Source of the DNA: Candidatus Methylopumilus universalis
GTDB lineage: Bacteria > Pseudomonadota > Gammaproteobacteria > Burkholderiales > Methylophilaceae
Direction: 5' to 3'
Length of the DNA stretch: 64,000 nt
NCBI RefSeq assembly: GCF_006364435.1
Contig: NZ_CP040977.1
Span: 992,001-1,056,000 of the forward strand
The notes beneath the pieces are model-generated. The model ran no database searches. It saw only the letters and a list, made by a program, of their open reading frames with translations, and was not told the DNA's origin. A program made the position numbers and the translations under genes. Below are positions 28,939 to 35,193 of the stretch, in pieces; the stretch's first letter is position 1; every line of letters begins with the position of its first letter.

Positions 28939-29032
28939 GGAGAGCTGGCCGAGTGGTCGAAGGCACTTCCCTGCTAAGGAAGCATACGGGCTTAAACCTG
29001 TATCGAGGGTTCGAATCCCTCGCTCTCCGCCA
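28939..29032 (+). tRNA. tRNA-Ser (anticodon GCT)
   Basis: A class II tRNA with a long variable arm. The acceptor stem pairs GGAGAGC with GCTCTCC, the discriminator is G29029 and CCA is encoded at 29030-29032. The anticodon stem-loop is CTTCC-CTGCTAA-GGAAG with anticodon GCT at 28973-28975, reading AGC/AGU. The T arm has GGTTCGAATCC. Confidence 0.96.
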
Positions 29033-29051
29033 TTATTCAATATCATTAAGT

Positions 29052-29057
29052 TATAAT
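29052..29057 (+). promoter_or_regulatory. -10 box of the tRNA-Arg genes
   Basis: A perfect TATAAT nine bases before the first tRNA-Arg. No good -35 is seen. Transcription would start within a few bases of the mature 5' end. Confidence 0.45.
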
Positions 29058-29065
29058 GTCACCAC

Positions 29066-29142
29066 GCGCCCGTAGCTCAGCTGGATAGAGTACTTGGCTA
29101 CGAACCAAGGGGTCAGGAGTTCGAATCTCTTCGGGCGCGCCA
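29066..29142 (+). tRNA. tRNA-Arg (anticodon ACG)
   Basis: Acceptor stem GCGCCCG pairs with CGGGCGC; CCA is encoded at 29140-29142. The anticodon loop CTACGAA (stem CTTGG/CCAAG) gives ACG at 29100-29102, which after A34-to-inosine editing reads CGU, CGC and CGA. The D loop holds the arginine identity base A20 (CTGGATAG). The next gene is an almost exact copy. Confidence 0.96.
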
Positions 29143-29166
29143 CTTTTTATCATCTCTACTATTTAT

Positions 29167-29243
29167 GCGCCCGTAGCTCAGCTGGATAGAGTACTTGGCT
29201 TCGAACCAAGGGGTCAGGAGTTCGAATCTCTTCGGGCGCGCCA
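29167..29243 (+). tRNA. tRNA-Arg (anticodon TCG)
   Basis: Identical to the tRNA-Arg 101 bases upstream except for one base: the wobble position is T instead of A, so the anticodon is TCG (29201-29203), suited to CGA/CGG. CCA is encoded at 29241-29243. This is a recent tandem duplicate with an anticodon change. Confidence 0.93.
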
Positions 29244-29330
29244 CTTTAATAAAAAGCTAAATAATGGGTAAATTAGCCTATAACTTCTTCTCATGTATCT
29301 ATGGGCATCAAATTTCTAATTTGGATAGGA

Positions 29331-30812
29331 TTAAAATTTATAAGATAATCCAAGACTACCGATGGTTGAATCAGCATCAAATGCAACAGGGGAAACATTT
29401 TCTCTGCTATAAAATACTCTTTGCACTTCAAGATTGCCATAAAAGTTATCTGCAATAAGTGTTCTAAATCCAATACCGATACCATAACCATCAAACTTTT
29501 TGGTATATCTACTATTGGCTGTTCCTAATTCATTTCCATCTAATGTATTAATATTTTCAAATTTTGTTTGGTGATAAGCGAGTTTTATATATCCAAGAGA
29601 ACTCTCTGATAATTGATAAGCAGGGGCTACAAAAAGTGAATAATGATTTTTTTCTTTAACTTTTACTTCACTACCGATTCTTCCATAAACTCTAACAATG
29701 TCTGAATCATTAAAATCATAAGTACCGCCTAATAAGAATAATGCTCTATCAGAGACTCTGAAGGCATAATCACCAAAGATACCTATACCTAAATTTTGCT
29801 GTCCAACACCATCAAGATTATTGGCTATACCATTTATTGTTGTTGATGTTTTTATTGAAGTTGATTTTAAAAGTCCATTAATCCCAAGAGATAATCCATT
29901 GAATTTACCTTTAGAGTTTTCTGCTATGAAAAGCTGCTTCCTATCATCCGCAAAACTATACCCCAAACCAAAACTTCCAACCGTAGACCCTGTTCCTAAA
30001 TTTGATAGAAAGAATGAGTCATCGCTATACATGATTCTTTGAATTTCAATATTGGCAAAGATATTATTAGTTAGATAGCTTCTAGCACCAATGCCAACTC
30101 CATAACCATGAAGACTCTTTGTTCCTTGTGAGTAATTAAAATCGTTTGAGTGTTCAATTTTAGAATTATGGTACGCTAATTTTAAATATCCCGATGTGTC
30201 AGAGGATAATCTATAAGTCGGAGCGACAAATAATGAATAATGATTTTTTTCTGTGGCTCTTACACTTCTAATTTTATTTATATGAATCCCACCATTTGCA
30301 TTTAATAAATCATTATCATTAAAATCCATAGTGGCGCCAACTAATAAGCCGAATTTATTATCTATTCTAAATTCATAGTCAGCTTGTAGGTTTGTAATAA
30401 AATTTTGTTGTCCTAAACCATCAATACCATAATCACCTGCCTTAACTTTTGCAGTCGTAGATTTAAATTGCCCATTAATACCTACAGATAAGCCATTGAA
30501 ATTACTACTTTCCTCAGAGCTTACTGACTTAACTTTTATTTGCTGTTTTTTCTCATAATCGTTAGGGCTTGCTTGCAGCTCAATTAACTCTTTATTTTTA
30601 CTACTCTCTCCGGCAAGAATGTAATCTTCAATTTGTTTAGCGGTCTTTAATACCTCATCTACTGAAGCATTCTTTCCTTTGAGTAACTCCATGGCTTTTG
30701 CAAGAGAATTCTCACGGATCCTTGCTAATGTTTCATTGTTAGCAGCTAAAGAAGTTGATATAGATAGGACAATTAATGCTCCAAGCAAAGCTATATTGAT
30801 TATTTTTTTCAT
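29331..30812 (-). CDS. outer-membrane protein with two homologous beta-barrel-like halves
   Basis: A 493-residue exported protein (start ATG 30812, MKKIINIALLGALI; an upstream ATG adds two residues). A signal peptide ending SLA is followed by a helical, charged stretch (about 25-100). Two homologous units then follow, at about 104-287 and 303-493. Each opens FNGLSxGING, contains EKNHYSLFVAP and GYxKLAYH, and ends in an aromatic beta signal (LGYSF, LSYKF). Each unit looks like a small porin-like barrel of 8 or so strands. A weak hairpin (GCTAA/TTAGC, 29256-29277) may terminate it. Function unknown; passive channel or adhesion surface are both possible. Confidence 0.75.
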   Translation of the reverse strand: MKKIINIALLGALIVLSISTSLAANNETLARIRENSLAKAMELLKGKNASVDEVLKTAKQIEDYILAGESSKNKELIELQASPNDYEKKQQIKVKSVSSEESSNFNGLSVGINGQFKSTTAKVKAGDYGIDGLGQQNFITNLQADYEFRIDNKFGLLVGATMDFNDNDLLNANGGIHINKIRSVRATEKNHYSLFVAPTYRLSSDTSGYLKLAYHNSKIEHSNDFNYSQGTKSLHGYGVGIGARSYLTNNIFANIEIQRIMYSDDSFFLSNLGTGSTVGSFGLGYSFADDRKQLFIAENSKGKFNGLSLGINGLLKSTSIKTSTTINGIANNLDGVGQQNLGIGIFGDYAFRVSDRALFLLGGTYDFNDSDIVRVYGRIGSEVKVKEKNHYSLFVAPAYQLSESSLGYIKLAYHQTKFENINTLDGNELGTANSRYTKKFDGYGIGIGFRTLIADNFYGNLEVQRVFYSRENVSPVAFDADSTIGSLGLSYKF

Positions 30813-30981
30813 ATGCATTTCAAAATAAATTAGTAAACTTCAGTATACATAATTGATGTGAAATATAATGATTTATCAATCTGATATATCTATGATGATT
30901 CATACAGATACAAAACGGAGAAATTGACCTGCCCCCTCAGAACCTAAATAAGATACATATATATAGTAAGAATTAGTTCAA

Positions 30982-31001
30982 GCGCAGTCTAGGCGCAGTC
31001 T
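30982..31001. repeat. short direct repeat GCGCAGTCT x2
   Basis: GCGCAGTCT occurs at 30982-30990 and 30993-31001, in the gap between the outer-membrane protein gene and the island's left end. The rest of 30819-31058 is AT-rich with no gene that I can support. Confidence 0.5.
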
Positions 31002-31058
31002 GTGAGGTAATGTGAGATGGACTTTGTATGGTTAATACTTCAAAGCCCTTGATATTAT

Positions 31059-31104
31059 TGGTGGGTCGGGCGGGATTCGAACCCACGACCAACGGATTAA
31101 AAGT
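31059..31104. repeat. left att core of the tRNA-Lys element
   Basis: 46 bases identical to 37677-37722. They start TGGTGGGTCGGGCGG and end GGATTAAAAGT. Identity stops one base to the left (T versus A) and after AGT to the right. Confidence 0.93.
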
Positions 31105-31134
31105 GCTCCACTCCCTTGGTAGAGTAGGCGACCC
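31059..31134 (-). pseudogene. diverged tRNA-Lys-like sequence at the element's left end
   Basis: On the minus strand this 76-base stretch aligns without gaps to the intact tRNA-Lys (37677-37752). The 3' part from position 32 onward is identical, including TTT anticodon, T arm and encoded CCA. The 5' part keeps the acceptor strand GGGTCG and a 4-bp D stem (ACTC/GAGT, with an A10-T25 pair replacing G10-C25). It has lost U8, A14 and G18-G19, and the anticodon stem has two mismatches. It is unlikely to work as a normal tRNA. It probably derives from the attP of the element. Confidence 0.75.
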
Positions 31135-31139
31135 AAGTG

Positions 31140-31202
31140 TTTCAGAGCCTTGGTTTCGAAAGTACCTTTTTCTGTCAATGTACGCATCCATGAAAATCCA
31201 CA
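31140..31202. promoter_or_regulatory. left putative integrase arm-type sites
   Basis: TTTCAGAGCCTT (31140-31151) and TACCTTTTTCTGTCAATGT (31163-31181) have near-exact inverted counterparts at the right end (37655-37666 exact; 37601-37618 with one base difference and one gap). CCATGAAAATCCACA (31188-31202) resembles CCATGAAAAAACCACA (37588-37603) in direct orientation. Pairs of short repeats flanking att cores suggest integrase or excisionase binding sites. Confidence 0.55.
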
Positions 31203-31211
31203 GCACTAAAA

Positions 31212-31658
31212 TCAGTTAGTACGCTTGTGAATCCTGCGACTGATGATGTCTGCAACAAAGTTTAAACTGTCATCCAATTCCCCCTCTGCAACAGCCTTTT
31301 TAAGCGTTTCTACAGCCGTTTCTAACTCTGTGAGTGTCTTAGCCTCAAAGCCTGTTTTGCCTTTAGCAATTTCTAATCGTTTACTTCCGTATTTAATTTC
31401 AAATACCAAATTGCCACTTTCTGAAGTGAACCACCAAGGCTTGAGACGTCTTTGTTTAGCTAATTCCACCCTTTCTCCACTATCCTTCTTTAAGCTTACA
31501 TATTTTGTCTGAACATATTCTTCGCCTTTAATCTTGGCTTTTACACATTGAAGTTGGTCATGAAGTTTAGAGATAAGTTTATTACGACGAATCACAATAC
31601 TTGGCTGTGATTTGGGGCGAACAACACTAACCGCTTTGAGTTCTGAGAGAATTGACAC
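31212..31658 (-). CDS. DUF6641-like protein, unknown function
   Basis: A 148-residue, lysine-rich, soluble protein. The N-terminal MSILSELKAVSVVRPKSQPS, the central KPWWFTSESGNLVFEIKYG and a C-terminal helical TELETAVETLKKAVAEGELD recall the DUF6641 family found on mobile elements; I recognise this from memory and with limited confidence. It lies just inside the left att end, next to the arm-type repeats, so a role in element maintenance or recombination is possible but not shown. No signal peptide or catalytic motif is visible. Confidence 0.65.
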   Translation of the reverse strand: MSILSELKAVSVVRPKSQPSIVIRRNKLISKLHDQLQCVKAKIKGEEYVQTKYVSLKKDSGERVELAKQRRLKPWWFTSESGNLVFEIKYGSKRLEIAKGKTGFEAKTLTELETAVETLKKAVAEGELDDSLNFVADIISRRIHKRTN

Positions 31659-31958
31659 GATTGACTCCTTATAAAGTTTATATTCATCATCGATGCTATA
31701 TAAACGATGCGAAGAGTCGATCGTTTTTATGACTTTTCCAAGATAATATCTACGTTTTTAACTAACTATAAATATCAAATTATCCTGAAAACTCATTAAA
31801 GTTAAGATAAGCCATAGCACAGTTATAAAAATGATTATTTTAAAATTACTAAAAAATTTTAATTCAATATAAAATTAAATAATATTATTCTAGCCAAAAA
31901 AGACTTAAAACGGCTAGCTATTGATTTTACTAATTAAATATATCTAAATGGATCAAAA
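31659..31958. other. AT-rich intergenic region inside the element
   Basis: About 300 bases with no supportable gene, between two divergently transcribed genes (31212-31658 minus and 31959-33191 plus), so it should hold both promoters. Imperfect dyads are visible: ATAAACGAT near 31700 facing ATCGTTTTTAT near 31730, and CTAGCC (31890-31895) with GGCTAG (31912-31917). No clear consensus promoter can be fixed. Confidence 0.5.
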
Positions 31959-33191
31959 TTGACTAAATCCAAACTTTTTCTCGTAATAACAATTAGCTCC
32001 TTCTTTCTTTCAGGCTGTGGAAGCCAAGTAAAAGAAAAATTTATAAATAAAGTCATAGAAGAACAAAAGAATAGCTGGTTGAACATAAAGACGGATGAAC
32101 AAACACGTCAATATGCTAAATGTCTTTTTGATGTGTATAATAATTTAGGCTTGGTAGAGAAGATAAGATTCTACTTAGACACTTTAGACATTATCCATAT
32201 ACCAGCATCAGACCCACTCTTTTTCGAAATAGGCTTCAAAGCAGGTTTTTCATGTAGCTACGAGGCTTTATATGGTAAAAAAAATGATTCTGGAAATATT
32301 TCCGAACAACCTGAGCAGGCTGAAGAAGAGGACCTCAATAATGTCAAACATTACAAGGATGAAAAGCCAATTCAAAAAATCCAAAGCAAGAATGAAAGCA
32401 TATTTTCAAAATTGAGAAAGAGCTCGGAAATTTCTAGCAATAAAAAAGAATCTGAAATGCAAGAAAAAAAATATGGCAGTGAAAATAGTTCTACTAACTC
32501 AAATCATGACAAAAAAAATGTCACTACCTTGTATGAATATCAAACTAATACTGGCTGTATATATAAGGAAATAGCTCCATCAAAACAAAATAATCGATCT
32601 ATTCATTGGGATGGCAGTTGTCAAAATGGTTACATGCATGGGTTTGGCTCTTTAATCATTGATGATAAATTAAAGAATACAACTACTGTTTGCGAGGCAA
32701 ACTATAGTTATGGATTAGAAAATGGGCAAGGCAAATGTACATATAATCATAATAACAATGAGATGATTATTACTGAGACAGGTATTTACAAGAATGGAAA
32801 ATTCTTTTCTGGCTCAAGGGAATATGAGGATCAAGCAGGGCTGTACAAAAAAGATATTTTAGAGCATCCCAGCTATCCAGGCAATCAAGAACATTCGTCA
32901 CAAAGTCTAGAAAATTATAGTAATCTTATTTCAAAAAAAATAAGGAAAAATTTTTTATATCCAAAAATTGCTCAAATGCGAGGTTGGCAAGGCACTGTTA
33001 TTGCAGATCTTGAAATTGATAGTAAAGGCTCATTGATTAGTGTTAAGATTAAAAAGAGCAGTTCTTATGAAGTTTTAGATAATGAAGCACTCGAGATGAT
33101 TAGAAAAGCTTCACCATTTCCACCCCCGCCAGATAATTTGCGTGGTAAAAATTTAAATGCACTTCTGCCTATTTCATTCAAACTCGAATAA
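31959..33191 (+). CDS. lipoprotein with MORN-like middle and TonB C-terminal domain
   Basis: A 410-residue protein starting at TTG. The lipoprotein signal is MTKSKLFLVITISSFFLSGC with lipidated Cys20. Residues about 100-180 are low-complexity and charged. Residues about 205-290 hold MORN-like strands (HWDGSCQNGYMHGFGSL, YGLENGQGKCTY). The C-terminal 90 residues are a TonB C-terminal domain (KIRKNFLYPKIAQMRGWQGT ... SYEVLDNEALEMIRKASPFP). It lacks a TonB N-terminal membrane anchor and is instead lipid-anchored. It may bridge envelope layers or modify surface uptake. Codon use is AT-rich even for this genome. Confidence 0.72.
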   Translation: MTKSKLFLVITISSFFLSGCGSQVKEKFINKVIEEQKNSWLNIKTDEQTRQYAKCLFDVYNNLGLVEKIRFYLDTLDIIHIPASDPLFFEIGFKAGFSCSYEALYGKKNDSGNISEQPEQAEEEDLNNVKHYKDEKPIQKIQSKNESIFSKLRKSSEISSNKKESEMQEKKYGSENSSTNSNHDKKNVTTLYEYQTNTGCIYKEIAPSKQNNRSIHWDGSCQNGYMHGFGSLIIDDKLKNTTTVCEANYSYGLENGQGKCTYNHNNNEMIITETGIYKNGKFFSGSREYEDQAGLYKKDILEHPSYPGNQEHSSQSLENYSNLISKKIRKNFLYPKIAQMRGWQGTVIADLEIDSKGSLISVKIKKSSSYEVLDNEALEMIRKASPFPPPPDNLRGKNLNALLPISFKLE

Positions 33192-33302
33192 ATTAAGAGT
33201 GCAAATAAATCTAAAAATATAGATGAAAAAGAATTATTAAGCTTAAAAAGTGATTTTAAAAAATTATTAGAAGCCTCTACTCCACAGATTAATTATTCTG
33301 AC

Positions 33303-33334
33303 TTAGCCATGTTTTTCACAAATATCATGGCTAA
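33303..33334. repeat. 9-bp inverted repeat
   Basis: TTAGCCATG (33303-33311) and CATGGCTAA (33326-33334) form a perfect hairpin with a 14-base loop, about 110 bases upstream of the small recombinase gene. No T-run follows, so it is a weak terminator candidate; it could be a protein-binding site. Confidence 0.5.
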
Positions 33335-33394
33335 TCGCCTAAGCCATTGATTTCAAAGTAGCCTGTAATTAAGCTTTTTTAGGTCGACTCTTTT

Positions 33395-33435
33395 TATCCT
33401 TGTCTTTATCATCGCTGATTATTTAAACAAGGATA
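33395..33435 (+). promoter_or_regulatory. hairpin covering the Shine-Dalgarno of the small recombinase
   Basis: TATCCTTGT (33395-33403) and ACAAGGATA (33427-33435) are perfectly complementary with a 23-base loop. The right arm contains the AAGGA ribosome-binding site, six bases before the ATG at 33442. Folding would hide the site, so translation may be repressed by default; alternatively the dyad is an operator. Confidence 0.5.
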
Positions 33436-33441
33436 ATCACC

Positions 33442-34011
33442 ATGCCACAAGCCAAAACTCTCAAAGATAGCGAATTAAGAAAGGTTCTTAATGTTTGTCA
33501 GATTGGTAGAAATTCTCATAGAAATAGAATTATGCTTTTAATCTCATTTTGGAGTGGGATGAGAGTGGGAGAAATAGCATCTCTAAAAATTGATGATGTT
33601 TTGAATTTGGATAATAGTGTTAAAAGTGAGATATGGCTAAAAGCAGAACAGACCAAAGGTAAATTTGGCAGAAAAGTCATGATCGGTGAAAAATTACGTA
33701 AAGAGATAGATGTGTATATCCACACTCTAAAACATACAGAAAGGCATCGTCCTTTAATTTATTCACAACGACATAAAGATGGCTTTACCTCTAATAATTT
33801 GGGGCAGGAATTCATAAAGCTATTTAAATTAGCAGGTATAGACGGAGCCACAAGCCATAGTGGTAGAAGGACATTTATTACTAACTTAGCTAACAAAGGT
33901 ATTGGGGTCCGAATCTTACAAACATTGGCAGGTCATAGAAGCATAGCCACCACACAGCTTTATATAGATGTTAATGATGAAATGTTAAGGTCTGCCGTCG
34001 ATTTACTCTAA
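33442..34011 (+). CDS. minimal tyrosine recombinase (catalytic domain only)
   Basis: A 189-residue tyrosine recombinase with a full set of active-site residues: R41 (GMRVGEIASL), K72 (TKGKFGRK), H139 and R142 (SHSGRRTF), H165 (LAGHRSIATT) and Y174 (QLYIDV). It has no N-terminal core-binding (SAM-like) domain, which a normal integrase of 300-400 residues has. Similar stand-alone catalytic domains resemble XerC/D-like or fimbrial-inversion recombinases (FimB/FimE, about 200 residues). It is the second recombinase of this element, in opposite orientation to the integrase at 36388-37572. Confidence 0.87.
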   Translation: MPQAKTLKDSELRKVLNVCQIGRNSHRNRIMLLISFWSGMRVGEIASLKIDDVLNLDNSVKSEIWLKAEQTKGKFGRKVMIGEKLRKEIDVYIHTLKHTERHRPLIYSQRHKDGFTSNNLGQEFIKLFKLAGIDGATSHSGRRTFITNLANKGIGVRILQTLAGHRSIATTQLYIDVNDEMLRSAVDLL

Positions 34012-34040
34012 AACACCCCTCAAAAAGCTTGATAATAAAG

Positions 34041-34062
34041 GGGATTGCTCTCATTGAATCCC
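34041..34062. repeat. 6-bp inverted repeat after the small recombinase
   Basis: GGGATT (34041-34046) and AATCCC (34057-34062) with a 10-base loop, 30 bases after the recombinase stop. No T-run follows. The rest of the gap up to 34214 is AT-rich with no other feature. Confidence 0.35.
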
Positions 34063-34214
34063 ATATACAGCCTTCATTCCAAGGCGTCAAAAATCGCTAA
34101 ATTCACAAAAACGTGTCAATACAAATATTTAATATATTTACAAAAATAGTCTAAAAAAAAGGGTGAATTTATATAAATAGGGTTATAGCCAATAACAAGC
34201 TGAATCCCAATTTT

Positions 34215-34664
34215 ATGAATAAAAACCAATTTTTCGACCAATTTTTGAGTGAAATTAGGCCATTTAAAACAACATATTTTTTGACTTTAAACACATTTAT
34301 TAATGACCAAATAATCTTTGAGCGTCATCTAGAAAAACTGTTTAATCAACTCAACAAATACTGTTTTGGAAGGTCATTTAAAAGAAATAATAAAAGATTA
34401 AAGATTTTAGGGGCAAAGCAAATTGGGATTTTTAATGAAACATTACATTGTCATTTAGTGATTGCTCACAATAATGATATGAAAAGATCACATCAAGAAA
34501 TTGAGTATCTTATTAGAAAAAATTGGCTAGGCATTTTAAAAACTAAAAGCAAAATAAGCAGCAATTTAATTAAATTTGAAGAAATTAATAATTTAAGTGA
34601 TGTTATGTTTTATTCACTTCGTGAATTGAAATTCAACAAAACACAAAATTACTTGGCATTTTAA
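34215..34664 (+). CDS. possible HUH-type Rep protein, small
   Basis: A 149-residue basic protein. Three segments fit the order of HUH endonucleases: a hydrophobic beta strand (TTYFLTLNTF, 19-28), a His-hydrophobic-His strand with H78-C79-H80 (ETLHCHLVIAH) and a helix with a candidate catalytic tyrosine Y133 (VMFYSLRELKFNK). This is the layout of rolling-circle replication initiators and relaxases of small replicons, although the protein is short and the Tyr-to-Lys spacing is not textbook. No helicase domain is present. A structured non-coding region lies directly downstream. I infer an initiator or nickase role. Confidence 0.5.
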   Translation: MNKNQFFDQFLSEIRPFKTTYFLTLNTFINDQIIFERHLEKLFNQLNKYCFGRSFKRNNKRLKILGAKQIGIFNETLHCHLVIAHNNDMKRSHQEIEYLIRKNWLGILKTKSKISSNLIKFEEINNLSDVMFYSLRELKFNKTQNYLAF

Positions 34665-34690
34665 ATAATTCTGTCCAACGAGCGACGAAG

Positions 34691-34830
34691 TAAATTAATT
34701 AGCCTTACATTTAGATTTTAAATATGGTGAGACTCCATAGCTTGAGCTTTATCTAAATTTTAAGAAATTAATAGTTACGGTGAGCGAAGCGAACGTTAGC
34801 TGAATGAAATGAAGATAACTGAATGATGTT
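34691..34830. other. structured non-coding region, candidate origin or nick site
   Basis: Nested dyads follow the possible Rep gene: outer TTTAGAT (34710-34716) with ATCTAAA (34751-34757), inner TATGG (34723-34727) with CCATA (34735-34739) presenting a 7-base loop TGAGACT. Then comes GAGCGAAGCGAACG with repeated TGAATGA units near 34800-34828. It could be a rolling-circle origin; this is a hypothesis. Confidence 0.35.
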
Positions 34831-34835
34831 ACTAA

Positions 34836-35165
34836 TTAGTTATCCAAATTCCACTTCACAAGTAACTTATTAATAGCACTTGGATTTACATGAATCTTAT
34901 TTAATACTGGATTATAAGCTAACATAGATCTTCGCTTATTTTGAATATTTTTCTTCTTTACCTTTGGCTCATTCATGACGATATAATGTAAATATGATTC
35001 TTCTAAGTGCCAAAAAGACTCGCATTGTTTGGCTAACATTTTGATATCTTTCAGTGACTCTTTCCATTTCTGCTCACGCTTGACCATAAAGTAATTGATC
35101 GCTGATGAAACAACGATACCCAATAATAAAAATAGTCCATTTATAATTGCATTATTAATTTCCAT
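34836..35165 (-). CDS. small single-pass membrane protein, unknown function
   Basis: A 109-residue protein with one N-terminal membrane segment (about 8-28, IINGLFLLLGIVVSSAINYF) and a charged cytoplasmic part rich in lysine and helix formers, so N-out/C-in by the positive-inside rule. It lies 28 bases downstream of the 275-residue gene on the same strand, and the two probably form a pair. I do not recognise the family. Confidence 0.6.
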   Translation of the reverse strand: MEINNAIINGLFLLLGIVVSSAINYFMVKREQKWKESLKDIKMLAKQCESFWHLEESYLHYIVMNEPKVKKKNIQNKRRSMLAYNPVLNKIHVNPSAINKLLVKWNLDN

Positions 35166-35193
35166 GACTCTCTCCTAATATGTGATGAAATAA

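Noticed and set aside
29821-30042. Plus-strand open frame inside the outer-membrane protein gene
   Set aside because: Opposite-strand shadow; the minus frame has a signal peptide and internal homology.
30926-30940. GACCTGCCCCCT-like GC-rich stretch that resembles an insertion-sequence end
   Set aside because: No transposase, no matching inverted end and no target duplication nearby.
31028-31219. Short open frames on both strands across the left att site
   Set aside because: They run through the tRNA-derived repeat and have no coding character.
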